From assembly GCA_036490475.1 (NCBI GenBank), contig DASXDT010000005.1:434001-498000 (forward strand): a stretch of DNA of 64,000 nt, read 5' to 3'. How positions within the stretch are numbered: the first letter of the stretch is position 1; the number at the start of each line of letters is the position of its first letter. The translations under genes and the position numbers were made by a program. The notes beneath the pieces are model-generated. The model was not told the origin of the DNA, searched no databases, and saw only the letters and a program-made list of their open reading frames with translations. Positions 50,689 through 60,065 of the stretch are shown one piece after another. This stretch comes from Candidatus Tumulicola sp. (GTDB lineage: Bacteria; Vulcanimicrobiota; Vulcanimicrobiia; Vulcanimicrobiales; Vulcanimicrobiaceae).

Positions 50689-51274
50689 GAAAACTCTCCG
50701 CCAACGTACCGATTGCGTTCATAACTTCACCCGTAAACTTCGCCAAATCGTCACGAGTTGCTTTTCTACCGCTCGGCAACGCTATCGGCGCGCCGAATGC
50801 GATGTCGAAACGTCCCAACCGCTTGATCCGGTCCCCTCCTAAGATACACGTCGGAACGACGTTCGCCGCCGACCAAGCCGCGAGCAAGGCCATTCCCATC
50901 TGTGCGGCGGCGGCGCCGTCGGGATTACGCGTCCCCTCGGGAAAGATGCCGATCGCCCCGCCCTCGTTGAGGATGCTGAGCGAGCGCTTGATCGCCGCTT
51001 GCGGGCTCCCGTGCCGGTCTACCGGATAGGCCCCTAGGGTTCGAATTAGCGGTGCCAACAACGGAATTTCGAACAACTCTTGCTTGGCCATAAAGCGGAT
51101 CCGGCGCGGGCAATAGCACAGCGCAGGTGGGTCAAAGTACGAAAGATGATTCGAAGCGACGATCAGCGGCCCGCTGCTGGGAACGTTCTCCACCCCGCGA
51201 ACGCGCGCTCGAAAGACCGTCGAAAACATCGCCCGCAGGACCGCGGCCGACGCATCGTAGACCGCCTCGTTCAT
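50675..51274 (-). CDS. plsC: 1-acyl-sn-glycerol-3-phosphate acyltransferase
   Basis: This 199-residue membrane-associated acyltransferase makes phosphatidic acid. Motif I is NHLSYFD (His43, Asp48, the HX4D pair) and motif III is FPEGTRN (about 111-117). ATG 51274 overlaps the cmk stop (ATGA), so a longer version is unlikely. The protein lacks a long N-terminal membrane helix beyond the first 25 residues. It complements PlsX and FakA in run A for phospholipid assembly. Confidence 0.93.
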   Translation of the reverse strand: MNEAVYDASAAVLRAMFSTVFRARVRGVENVPSSGPLIVASNHLSYFDPPALCYCPRRIRFMAKQELFEIPLLAPLIRTLGAYPVDRHGSPQAAIKRSLSILNEGGAIGIFPEGTRNPDGAAAAQMGMALLAAWSAANVVPTCILGGDRIKRLGRFDIAFGAPIALPSGRKATRDDLAKFTGEVMNAIGTLAESFRGNS

Positions 51275-51966
51275 CGACCATAACCGGCCGCATCGGCCAC
51301 CGAGCAAATTCGTTCGACGACCTCTTCAGCCGTGAGATCGCTCGAGTCGAGCACGTAGGCGTCGTCCGCCGGGACGAGCGGCGAAACCGGCCGCTCGCGA
51401 TCCAGCCGGTCACGCTCTTCAATTTCTGCCGACAGGAGATGCACGTCGCCCAGCACGCCGGCGCGTTCGAGCTGCGCCCGCCGCCGTGCGACGCGCGCAC
51501 CGACGGAGGCGGTTAGAAAAATCTTGACCGGCGCGGACGGCAGCACGACCGTGCCGATGTCGCGCCCGGCCATTACCACCTCGGCGTCGTCGGCGGCCTG
51601 ACGTTGGGCGGCCACCATCAAGGCACGAACGGCCGCGTGGGCCGCGACGGTCGACACGACGGCCGTTACGTCATTGGATTGCAGCTCCTCGTCGGTCATG
51701 GTCCGGTCGTCGACACGAATCGCATACGCGGCACCGTCGGCGGATCGCACCACGCCCAGCGGGTGGGCACCGGCCAAACGAACCAAAGCGGCGGCGTTGT
51801 CGGCGTCCGTTCGCGTGCGAACGGCGAGGTAGGACAACGCGCGGTACATCGCACCGGTGTCCAGATACGGAACGTTCAAACGATGCGCGAGCAAGCGCGC
51901 GACGGTCGTCTTTCCAGACGCGGCCGGTCCGTCGATGGCGATCTGTAACGCAGGGAGCTCGGGCAC
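51271..51966 (-). CDS. cmk: cytidylate kinase
   Basis: This 231-residue CMP kinase has the P-loop IDGPAASGKTTVA near residues 11-23. The NMP-binding region follows (PYLDTGAMYRALSYLAV), then AGRDIGTVVLPSAPVKIFLTAS and the lid with RRRAQLERAG. GTG 51966 places the P-loop correctly; upstream sequence in the frame belongs to the divergent radA region. It is divergent from radA with 39 bases between start codons, so both may share a control region. It heads run B. Confidence 0.95.
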   Translation of the reverse strand: MPELPALQIAIDGPAASGKTTVARLLAHRLNVPYLDTGAMYRALSYLAVRTRTDADNAAALVRLAGAHPLGVVRSADGAAYAIRVDDRTMTDEELQSNDVTAVVSTVAAHAAVRALMVAAQRQAADDAEVVMAGRDIGTVVLPSAPVKIFLTASVGARVARRRAQLERAGVLGDVHLLSAEIEERDRLDRERPVSPLVPADDAYVLDSSDLTAEEVVERICSVADAAGYGR

Positions 51967-52005
51967 CGGCCGGTTGTTCCGCGTCCGCCGAAGAACACCC
52001 GGGCC

Positions 52006-53322
52006 GTGGCAAAGTCCCGCTCGGTCTACGCTTGTTCCGCCTGCGGAACCGAATCGACGCGATGGCTCGGGCGCTGTCCGGGCTGCAACGCGTGGAACTC
52101 GTTCGACGAACGGCCGTTCGTCGTGCCGGCCGGCCGGACGCCGGTCGCGACGCGCGATGCCGGTTCGGCCGAACCGGTGATGCTGGGCGATGTCGATGCG
52201 TCGCAGGTCGAGCGCATGTGCGTCGGCCTGCCCGAGTTCGACGCGGCACTCGGGGGTGGAATCGTTCCGGCCAGCGTTACCCTCATCGGCGGGCCGCCGG
52301 GCGCCGGAAAATCCACGCTGTTGCTGCAAATCGCGGCCCGTATGTGCCGGCACGGCGCGGTCGCCTATCTCTGCGGTGAGGAGTCGGCCGCTCAAGTAAA
52401 ATTGCGAGCGGCGAGGCTCGAGATCGACGCGCCCATTTCGCTGTTCGCCCAGACCAACTTGCGCGCGGTGCTCGACCGGCTCGAATCGCAGCCCCCGCGC
52501 ACGCTGATCGTTGACTCGATCCAAACGACGTGGCTGCCGTCGTCGGAATCGTACGCCGGCAGTCTCGGACAGGTTCGCGACTGCACGCAAGCGCTGGTCG
52601 AATTCTCCAAACGGACCGGCTGCGCGACGTTCATCGTGGGACACGTTACCAAGGATGGTTCGATCGCCGGCCCGCGCATCGTCGAGCATTTGGTCGACGC
52701 CGTGCTGTACTTCGAAGGCGACTCGAGCGGCGACGTGCGTATTTTACGCGCCTATAAAAACCGCTTCGGCTCGATCGACGAAATCTGCGTCTTCTCGATG
52801 CGCCCGAACGGGTTGGAAGAGGTCACCAATCCGTCGGCGCTCTTTCTGAGTTCGCGCCGGGCGGATGCGGCCGGTTCGTGCGTCGTCGCGTCGATCGTCG
52901 GTTCGCGTCCGGTGTTGGTTGAGGTGCAGGCCCTCGTTGGCGAAGCCGCCTACGGGACGCCACGCCGGCTCGCGAATAATGTCGATCAGCAGCGACTGGC
53001 GATGATCATCGCCGTCTTGGAACGGCGCGCCGGATTGCATTTGGGATCACACGACGTGTACGCCTCGGTCGCCGGCGGCTTGCGGGTGAACGAACCGGCC
53101 GCCGACCTCGGAATCGCGCTCGCAATAGCATCCTCGTTTCGAAATCGCTCGCTCGGCCCGGACACGGCGGCGTTCGGCGAGCTGGGTCTTTCGGGTGAAA
53201 TCCGCGGCGTCGGAGCAGCCGACCGGCGAACGACCGAGGCCCGCCGCCTGGGATACACCACCATCATTTCGCCCGATCGCGTTCGCGACATCGCCGACGC
53301 AATCGAGCGCGTCATAGGCTAG
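52006..53322 (+). CDS. radA: DNA repair protein RadA
   Basis: This 438-residue recombination and branch-migration ATPase has the N-terminal zinc finger CSACGTESTRWLGRCPGC, the RecA-like core with Walker A GGPPGAGKST, VDSIQTTWLPSSESY, and the RadA-specific YKNRFGS. A Lon-protease-like C-terminal domain follows (LHLGSHDVYASVAGGLRVNE). The GTG start has no strong ribosome site. In Bacillus radA lies near yacL; here it lies 15 kb away beside cmk. The stop is 8 bases before the formimidoyltransferase gene. Confidence 0.96.
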   Translation: MAKSRSVYACSACGTESTRWLGRCPGCNAWNSFDERPFVVPAGRTPVATRDAGSAEPVMLGDVDASQVERMCVGLPEFDAALGGGIVPASVTLIGGPPGAGKSTLLLQIAARMCRHGAVAYLCGEESAAQVKLRAARLEIDAPISLFAQTNLRAVLDRLESQPPRTLIVDSIQTTWLPSSESYAGSLGQVRDCTQALVEFSKRTGCATFIVGHVTKDGSIAGPRIVEHLVDAVLYFEGDSSGDVRILRAYKNRFGSIDEICVFSMRPNGLEEVTNPSALFLSSRRADAAGSCVVASIVGSRPVLVEVQALVGEAAYGTPRRLANNVDQQRLAMIIAVLERRAGLHLGSHDVYASVAGGLRVNEPAADLGIALAIASSFRNRSLGPDTAAFGELGLSGEIRGVGAADRRTTEARRLGYTTIISPDRVRDIADAIERVIG

Positions 53323-53330
53323 CGCTCCGC

Positions 53331-54182
53331 TTGGCGCTCTACGAGATCGTTCCGAATTTTTCGGAAGGCCGCGACCCCACGTTCTTGACGGCAGCGACGG
53401 AAATCGCCGCCGCAACCGGGGCGAGCGTGCTGCATGCGACGTCCGACGCCGTACATCACCGTAGCGTGCTCACCGTTGCCGGCGATGGCACGGCCATAGT
53501 CCGAGCAGCCGTCGCCTTGGCCGGACTCGCGGCCGAACGAATCGACTTACGTCTGCATCGCGGGGTACATCCGCGCATCGGGGCGCTCGATGTCTTGCCA
53601 TTCGTTCCGCTGCGCGACGCTTCGCTCGACGATGCCACCCGGCTCGCGCACCGGGCCGGCGACGCGATTTGGGAGCGCTACGCAATTCCATCGTTTTACT
53701 ACGGCGCCGCCGCGCGCAGCGAGAGCAGGCGGCGGCTTCCGACCGTTCGTCGTGGCCAGTTCGAAGGGCTCCACGCACGTTTTTTAGACCCGCAGTGGTA
53801 TCCGGATGCCGGAAACGTCGCCAAACACGAGTCCGCAGGCGCGATCGCGATCGGTGCGCGCGACGTCCTTGTTGCGTTCAACGTTGAATTGGACAGTGAC
53901 GATGAGCGCGCCGCACGTGCGATCGCCCGCACCCTGCGCGAAGGCGACGGCGGCTTGGGCGGGTTGCGCGCGTTGGCGTTTCGAATGGACGACGGCCGGA
54001 TGCAGGTCTCGTTCAACGTCACGAACGTGCGCTCGCTCGCGCTCTATCGCATCGTCGAACTCGTGCGCCGGCTAGCGGCACGTCGCGGCATCGCGGTGAC
54101 GCGAAGCGAACTCATCGGCTGTCTTCCTCGCGGCGCCGTCGAACGTTCCGCGGCGTACTATTTAGGAGTTACATCTCTGTGA
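53331..54182 (+). CDS. glutamate formimidoyltransferase (FTCD N-terminal type)
   Basis: This 283-residue protein contains both formiminotransferase sub-domains and no cyclodeaminase domain. It starts LYEIVPNFSEGRDP and includes DAVHHRSVLTVAGD, IDLRLHRGVHPRIGALDVLPFVPL (abbreviated as HRGVHPRIGALDVLPF) and ESAGAIAIGARDVLVAFNVEL. The enzyme moves the formimino group from formiminoglutamate to tetrahydrofolate in histidine breakdown. No other histidine-degradation gene is near. A TTG start at 53331 is used. The stop overlaps the M16 protease start (GTGA). Confidence 0.92.
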   Translation: MALYEIVPNFSEGRDPTFLTAATEIAAATGASVLHATSDAVHHRSVLTVAGDGTAIVRAAVALAGLAAERIDLRLHRGVHPRIGALDVLPFVPLRDASLDDATRLAHRAGDAIWERYAIPSFYYGAAARSESRRRLPTVRRGQFEGLHARFLDPQWYPDAGNVAKHESAGAIAIGARDVLVAFNVELDSDDERAARAIARTLREGDGGLGGLRALAFRMDDGRMQVSFNVTNVRSLALYRIVELVRRLAARRGIAVTRSELIGCLPRGAVERSAAYYLGVTSL

Positions 54183-56866
54183 AACGCGTCATCGCCACGT
54201 TGCTTGCAGTATTGGGTTGTTCGTTGCTCGGTACGGGAACCGCAACCGCGCAAGGCGGCCCGGGCGACGCCGGGATCTACGAACGCACGTTGCCGAACGG
54301 CCTCAAGGTGGTGGTGATCGAGGATCGCGCCGTGCCCGTCGTACAGACGGCGGTTTGGTACGGCTTCGGATCGCTGCAAGAAACGCCCGGCAAAACGGGA
54401 CTAGCGCACGCGCTGGAACACATGATGTTCCGCGGTACGCCGGAGATCTCGGCCGGCGGTCTGGACGATATCGTCGCCCGAATGGGCGCTCAAATGAACG
54501 GCCAAACCGACTACGACTACACCCAGTTCTATTTCGTCATGCCGTCCGACAAGATCGACGTCACGCTGTTTACCGAAGCCGACCGCATGCAGCATGCGTC
54601 GCTGCGGGCCGCCGACTGGGCGGTCGAACGAAACGCGGTGCTCAACGAACTCGACGGCGATGCAAGCTCGCCGTTTTTCAATCTATTGTCGCGCGTGCGC
54701 GCGGCCGCGTTTCCCGGACAACCGGCTGGACGCACGCCGATCGGGCGTCGCGCAGACGTTGCCAATGCCACCGCCGCCGATATTCGCAAATACTATCGCG
54801 AATGGTACGCACCCAACAACGCGACGCTGGTGATCGCCGGCGACGTATCGCACGACGTGGCGTTCGCCAAAGCGCAGAAATATTTCGGCGCCATACCGTC
54901 GCGAACGCTGCCGGCGCGTAACGACCGAAGCCCGGTGCCCGCACACGGTCAACGCGTGGAGGCCGAGTTTCCGTTTCCCTTCGAAGTCGTCGATCTGGCC
55001 TATGCCATCCCCGGCGACAAAGAGCCCGGCGAGCCGGCCGTGAGTACGATCGCGACCCTGCTCGAAAATCAACGCTCGCCGTTTTACAAAGCACTGGTGC
55101 AGTCGAATATCGCGCTGGCGATCGAAACAAACGCCGATACGCAACTGCGCGGTGGGCTGCTCAACGTGTTTCTCGTACTCAATCCCGGACATCACGCCGA
55201 CGAAGCGCAGGCCGTCTTTCAATCGACGCTCGACAACATGTTGGCCTACGGAATCGATCCCGATCTCGCCGCCGCAGCCAAGCGCATGACCATCGCGGAG
55301 CGCATCTACTCGGTCGACTCGATCGACGGCATCGGCGATTTAGCCGGTTACACCTACGGAATCGTCGGCGAAAAGCTGGGCAGCGAAGATGCGCGTTTGG
55401 AAGCGCTGACCGGCGCGGATTTGCTGCAAGCCATGAAGCGCTACATGAAGAGCCCGACCGTCGTCGGACATCTCAGCCCGAACGATCAACCGCCGAAAGG
55501 CACTTCCGAGAAGAGCGACTCAACCGCGGCCGACGATTTCTCCAAACGCGTTCCGAATGGTCCGATCGTCGAGCCCGCCTGGGTTGCGCGCGCTATCCGC
55601 CAGCCGACGACGGCGCGTAGCACGCTCGCACCCACGTCGTTCACCTTACCCAATGGCTTACGCGTGATCGTGCAGCAGAAATCCAACCATCCTACATTTG
55701 TTCTGAGCGGTCGCATCGCGTCGTCGCCGGCATTCGAGCCGAACGGTCAGGAAGGCATCGCCCGACTGGCGTCGGATGTCGCCGACTACGGCAGCCAGCG
55801 CTACCCGTTCGAACAGCGGCGTAAGGCCACCGACGAGATGGGCGCGTTCATCGACACCGGTGCGTCGTTCTCCGCACAAGCCGAGACGCGCGACTTCGAA
55901 AAGGTTCTCGACATCCTTGCAGACGGCGAGATGCATCCCACGTTTGCGGATCCGTGGCTCGGTGTCGAACGCTCGCAACTTGCGAACAGTCTCGGATCCG
56001 AACAGAACATCTCGGGCGTGATGATCGATCGCGCCTACGACTCGCTCTTGCTCTCGACCGCCGACCCGTCGTTGCGGCACCCCTCCGCACAAACGGTCAA
56101 CGCGATCACGCAAGCCGACCTGCTATCGTACGCGCGGGAATACTGGCGCCCCGACCTCACGACCGTTTCGATCGTCGGCGATCTCTCACCGCAGCGCGTA
56201 AAGGATGCGATGACGGCGGCGTTCGGCGCGTGGGAAACGTCCGGAGCGAAACCCGACGCTCATCTCATGGCGATGCCGCCGGCCTCGAAAGGCCACGATT
56301 GGATCGGCACCGCGGCAAACCAGGTGTTCATTCGCATCGGGCAGCCTGCCGTCTCGCGTTCCAGCGCTGACTACGACACGTTTCGAGTGCTAAACCAAAT
56401 CCTCGGCGGAAGCGGCGACTTCGAGTCGCGCCTGTGGCAAGAACTGCGGCAGAAACGCGGGCTCGTGTACGGCGTCGATAGTTCGCTCGACTCGAACGCC
56501 GACCGGGGCGATTTCAGAATCGAGTTGAACGCCTCGCCGCAGCGCGTGGTCGAGGCGGTGCAGTTCGTGCGCGACGAGTTGCGTCGCTTCCAGACCACGC
56601 CGGTCACCGAAACCGAATTGCAAGAAGCGAAAGTGCGCTTGGTGGGCGACGCGCTGCTCGACGAAGCATCGTCGACCGGCCAAGCCAAACAGTTGCTCGA
56701 CATCCTGAACAACAACTTGCCGCTGGATTACTATCGCACGCTCAACGAACGTTTTCAGCGCATCACCGCAGCCGACGTGCAACGAGTGGCGAAAGCGTAT
56801 CTGCGGCCCGACAGCCTGGTCGAGGTGTATGCCGGTCCGTCCGGCCCCTGGGCTCGCGGCATTTAG
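54179..56866 (+). CDS. M16-family zinc protease, exported, two-domain
   Basis: This 895-residue pitrilysin-type metalloprotease has a signal peptide (about 1-25). The first M16 module holds the inverted zinc motif HxxEH (His77, Glu80, His81 in HALEHMMF). The second module (from about residue 480, FTLPNGLRVIVQQ) has lost it, reading GIARLASDVAD at the corresponding place, so it is structural. Further landmarks are RNAVLNELDGD and the closing AYLRPDSLVEVYAG. It likely degrades peptides in the periplasm. The GTG start overlaps the ftcD-like stop, and the ALDH gene starts 3 bases after its stop. Confidence 0.93.
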   Translation: MKRVIATLLAVLGCSLLGTGTATAQGGPGDAGIYERTLPNGLKVVVIEDRAVPVVQTAVWYGFGSLQETPGKTGLAHALEHMMFRGTPEISAGGLDDIVARMGAQMNGQTDYDYTQFYFVMPSDKIDVTLFTEADRMQHASLRAADWAVERNAVLNELDGDASSPFFNLLSRVRAAAFPGQPAGRTPIGRRADVANATAADIRKYYREWYAPNNATLVIAGDVSHDVAFAKAQKYFGAIPSRTLPARNDRSPVPAHGQRVEAEFPFPFEVVDLAYAIPGDKEPGEPAVSTIATLLENQRSPFYKALVQSNIALAIETNADTQLRGGLLNVFLVLNPGHHADEAQAVFQSTLDNMLAYGIDPDLAAAAKRMTIAERIYSVDSIDGIGDLAGYTYGIVGEKLGSEDARLEALTGADLLQAMKRYMKSPTVVGHLSPNDQPPKGTSEKSDSTAADDFSKRVPNGPIVEPAWVARAIRQPTTARSTLAPTSFTLPNGLRVIVQQKSNHPTFVLSGRIASSPAFEPNGQEGIARLASDVADYGSQRYPFEQRRKATDEMGAFIDTGASFSAQAETRDFEKVLDILADGEMHPTFADPWLGVERSQLANSLGSEQNISGVMIDRAYDSLLLSTADPSLRHPSAQTVNAITQADLLSYAREYWRPDLTTVSIVGDLSPQRVKDAMTAAFGAWETSGAKPDAHLMAMPPASKGHDWIGTAANQVFIRIGQPAVSRSSADYDTFRVLNQILGGSGDFESRLWQELRQKRGLVYGVDSSLDSNADRGDFRIELNASPQRVVEAVQFVRDELRRFQTTPVTETELQEAKVRLVGDALLDEASSTGQAKQLLDILNNNLPLDYYRTLNERFQRITAADVQRVAKAYLRPDSLVEVYAGPSGPWARGI

Positions 56867-56869
56867 CAC

Positions 56870-58243
56870 GTGAGCGGGACGTTCGTCACGGTCGATCCGT
56901 CCAACGGATCCGTGCTCGAACGCTTCGAACGCATGACCGCCGCGCAGGTCGACGCTCGTCTGCGGTCGGCAGCCGGTGCGTTTACATCCTGGCGGCGGTC
57001 GAGCGTGGACGAACGCGTCGCATTAGTTCGTTCGATCGGCGCGCAACTGCGCTCGCAGCGCGAACGGTTGGCCGCCACCGCGGTGCGCGAGATGGGCAAG
57101 CCGATCGGGCAGGCACTAGCCGAAGTCGATAAATGCGCCGCCTGCTGCGATTTCTTCGCCACCGAAGGCGCTCGCATGCTGCAACCGCAGCCGGTACCGC
57201 AAAGGCGCGGAAGTTCCGTCGCGTTTCGGCCCCTGGGCGTTCTGCTAGCGATCATGCCGTGGAATTTTCCGTACTGGCAAGTGTTTCGCGCCGTCATTCC
57301 GGCGTTGATCGCGGGAAACGCCGTGCTGCTCAAGCACGCGGACATTACAACTCGCTGCGGTTTGGAAATCGAATATCTGCTGCGCGACGCCGGAGCGCCC
57401 GACGGCTTGTTCTCGACGCTTCTCGTGACGGACAACGATACCGACGAGATGATCGCGGACCCAAGAATCGCTGCGGTAACGCTAACAGGTTCGGAACGCG
57501 CGGGCAGCGCCGTCGGACGCGCGGCCGGTGCGGCGCTCAAGAAATGCGTTCTTGAGTTAGGCGGTTCCGACGCGTTCATCGTACTCGCGGATGCCGATGT
57601 GGATGCGGCCGCGACGACGGCCGTGTTCGCTCGCTTTCAGAACAACGGGCAGAGTTGCATCGCGGCGAAACGCTTCGTCGTCGAATCCGCAGCGTACGAT
57701 CCGTTCCTCGAACGCTTCGTACGATTGGCGAGTGCGCAGGTCGTCGGCGATCCCGCCAATCCGACAACCCAGCTCGGTCCCTGCGCGCGTGCCGACTTAC
57801 GCGATGCTGTTGCGGCGCAGGTGCGCGAGTCGGTAGCCGCCGGCGGGCGCCTAGCGCTTGGCGGCGGAGCGATCGAGCGTCCCGGATTCTATTTCTCGCC
57901 AACCATCGTCTGCGATCCACCGCCTGGATCGCCGATGCGCGAGCGCGAGGTGTTCGGACCGGCGGCCGCCGTCATCCGCGCCCGGGACGAACGCGATGCG
58001 ATTCGAATCGCAAATGAAACCGACTATGGTTTAGGCTGCAGTATTTGGACGAAAGACGTACGGCGCGCCGAAACGTTGGCGGCCGAAATCGATGCCGGCA
58101 TGGTCTTCGTTAACGCCCTGGTCGCGAGCGATCCGGCGCTGCCGTTCGGCGGCGTCAAACGCAGTGGGTACGGACGCGAACTTTCGTACTTCGGGCTTCA
58201 CGAATTCAGCAACGTGCAGAGCGTGGTCGTCGCCGGCGACTAG
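56870..58243 (+). CDS. NAD(P)-dependent aldehyde dehydrogenase (succinate-semialdehyde type)
   Basis: This 457-residue ALDH-superfamily enzyme oxidises an aldehyde to an acid. The catalytic cysteine is Cys263 in QNNGQSCIAAKRF, and the general base Glu229 is in LELGGSDAFIVL. Other landmarks are the cofactor segment IMPWNFPYWQVFR and LPFGGVKRSGYGRELSYFG. The QNNGQSC context and length resemble succinate-semialdehyde dehydrogenases (GabD/Sad). Substrate is a family guess. GTG 56870 is 3 bases after the protease stop. Confidence 0.92.
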   Translation: MSGTFVTVDPSNGSVLERFERMTAAQVDARLRSAAGAFTSWRRSSVDERVALVRSIGAQLRSQRERLAATAVREMGKPIGQALAEVDKCAACCDFFATEGARMLQPQPVPQRRGSSVAFRPLGVLLAIMPWNFPYWQVFRAVIPALIAGNAVLLKHADITTRCGLEIEYLLRDAGAPDGLFSTLLVTDNDTDEMIADPRIAAVTLTGSERAGSAVGRAAGAALKKCVLELGGSDAFIVLADADVDAAATTAVFARFQNNGQSCIAAKRFVVESAAYDPFLERFVRLASAQVVGDPANPTTQLGPCARADLRDAVAAQVRESVAAGGRLALGGGAIERPGFYFSPTIVCDPPPGSPMREREVFGPAAAVIRARDERDAIRIANETDYGLGCSIWTKDVRRAETLAAEIDAGMVFVNALVASDPALPFGGVKRSGYGRELSYFGLHEFSNVQSVVVAGD

Positions 58244-58281
58244 CCGGTTGCGTCGCGACGCAGCAGCGAGAGGTCGCGTTT

Positions 58282-58911
58282 CTACGTCAGCAATTTAAAT
58301 GCGTGATGCCACGTTCCGTTGACTTGTCCGTAGAGCAGCCACGCCATGCACATGGCTTCCAAATATCGCGACGACGTTATGCCACCGATGTCGGCGACGT
58401 CCCAACCGAAGTCTTTCAAGATGGCACTCACGGTGGTTTTTGCTCCGGCATCGTCGCCGGCGATGAACATCGTCGGAGGTCCGCCCGAATACTTCGGACG
58501 AACCATATCCTCGGCTGCGACCGTGTTAAACGCTTTCACGACGCGCGCTTGCGGTAACGCACGCTGGACGCGCTCGCCCATCGAATCTTCCGCGCCGGTC
58601 TCCAAACGAAACACGCCGCCATTTTCCGCGACTAAATTGGTCGCGTCGATGACGACCTTCTTTGCGAAGCCTGCGGAACCGAGCGATTCCAATAGCGCGA
58701 TAGTTGCCTCGCCGGACGTGGCCACGACGATCAATTCTCCGAACGCCGCGGCTTCGGCATTGGATGCCGCGCGCGAGCCCGCGTGGGCGGCAACGAAGTC
58801 CGCGAGTTTGGCCGGGTCGCGCGTTCCCAGCACGACCGTATCGCCGCGCTCGAGAAACCCTTTGGCGAGGGACTGCGCCACTTCGCCGCTGCCGATGATT
58901 CCAACGTTCAT
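58282..58911 (-). CDS. F420-dependent NADP reductase-like oxidoreductase
   Basis: This 209-residue Rossmann protein begins MNVGIIGSGEVAQSLAKGF (motif GxGxxA) and has VVLGTRDPAKL, IDATNLVAENGGVF and VVKAFNTVAAEDM, as in NADPH:F420 oxidoreductase-like and YqeN/NAD(P)-binding families. It would transfer hydride between NADP and a cofactor, but no F420 synthesis gene is in the window, so another dinucleotide reaction is possible. ATG 58911 overlaps the aminotransferase stop (ATGA). The region after its stop (58244-58281) is a short non-coding gap to the ALDH end. Confidence 0.8.
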   Translation of the reverse strand: MNVGIIGSGEVAQSLAKGFLERGDTVVLGTRDPAKLADFVAAHAGSRAASNAEAAAFGELIVVATSGEATIALLESLGSAGFAKKVVIDATNLVAENGGVFRLETGAEDSMGERVQRALPQARVVKAFNTVAAEDMVRPKYSGGPPTMFIAGDDAGAKTTVSAILKDFGWDVADIGGITSSRYLEAMCMAWLLYGQVNGTWHHAFKLLT

Positions 58912-60065
58912 GCGACCGAAGACCCACCGCCGCTCGCGCTCGTTGCACGCGACCAGTCTGCAATTCGGCGAAAGCCCTCGGCAACGACATCGGCGGGAGC
59001 TACCCAACTACAGCGCAACCAACCCTCCATCGCCGCACCGAACGCACGTCCGGGAATAGCGACGACGTCGTGTCGATCGATCAGGGCCAACGACGCCGAC
59101 AGCGAGTCCACGCCCGGCGGCAACCCGACGCAGGCATAAAAAGCACCGTCGGGTACGACGTATCGCAAGCCGCTCTCGCGCAGTGCGGCGACGACCGGTG
59201 CTTGCTGGCGCGCGTACCACTCCGCGTGCTCGCGCACGCCATCGCTGCCTGAAAAGATATGCATGGCAACGTACTGCGCGAACGTGTCGGCGCACGACGT
59301 CACCCAGGCGTGCGCTTTGACGGCTTGTTCGATGAAATCGCGCGGGCCGAGAATCCAACCGAGGCGCAATCCTGTCAACGCATTGCTTTTGCTCAGCGAG
59401 TTGGTAACGATCGTGTACGGATACATCCGCGCCAAGTCGGCAGCGTCGTCGACGAAGCACTGCTCGCGATAGATCTCGTCGTGAATCAGCCAGATCGGCG
59501 TGCCGTCGCGCCTGCGCAGCATTTCGACCAGCAGTTCGGCTTGATCGCGACGCAGTACCCGCGATGTCGGGTTACACGGCGAGCACAGGACGATCGCGCG
59601 AGTGGCCGGACCGATACCGGCCAGAATCCGTTCGGCATCGAACGCAAATCCGTCGTCTTCGAGCATCGATACGGTTCGGACCGCAACTCCGCCGAGCGTC
59701 GCCATCTTAACGTACGACGGAAAGGCCGGCTCGACGACGAGCAATTCGTCGAACGCCGGGTCCAGCAGCGTCATGAGCGTTACGTACATCGCCTCTTGCG
59801 AACCGGCCGTAATACACACGTTCTCCGCACCGGTCATCTGCGGATATGCGTAATAGCCGGCGATCGCGGCGCGTAATTCGGGATCGCCTGCATTGGCAGT
59901 GTATTTGACGCCGTCGCGCGCGGTGCGCTGCATCGCGTATTCGAAGTGTTCGATCGACGGCAATAAGGTCGGTTCGCCTAGGCCCAAATCGATCGACGTC
60001 GCCCGTTTCTTCGATGCGATCTGACGGATGATCGATCCCGGAATAGCGACGACGCTCGGGTTCAT
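58908..60065 (-). CDS. PLP-dependent aminotransferase, likely succinyl-diaminopimelate aminotransferase
   Basis: This 385-residue class I/II fold-type I aminotransferase has the PLP lysine in TNSLSKSNALTGLRLGW. It also has the pyridine-aspartate region IWLIHDEIYREQC and an arginine motif near LRCSWVAP. It is translated with dapD, since the dapD stop overlaps its start (ATGA at 60062-60065). The most economical reading is therefore that it performs the DapC step in lysine/diaminopimelate synthesis. Sequence alone does not prove substrate specificity; a general aspartate-type activity is possible. Confidence 0.82.
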   Translation of the reverse strand: MNPSVVAIPGSIIRQIASKKRATSIDLGLGEPTLLPSIEHFEYAMQRTARDGVKYTANAGDPELRAAIAGYYAYPQMTGAENVCITAGSQEAMYVTLMTLLDPAFDELLVVEPAFPSYVKMATLGGVAVRTVSMLEDDGFAFDAERILAGIGPATRAIVLCSPCNPTSRVLRRDQAELLVEMLRRRDGTPIWLIHDEIYREQCFVDDAADLARMYPYTIVTNSLSKSNALTGLRLGWILGPRDFIEQAVKAHAWVTSCADTFAQYVAMHIFSGSDGVREHAEWYARQQAPVVAALRESGLRYVVPDGAFYACVGLPPGVDSLSASLALIDRHDVVAIPGRAFGAAMEGWLRCSWVAPADVVAEGFRRIADWSRATSASGGGSSVA

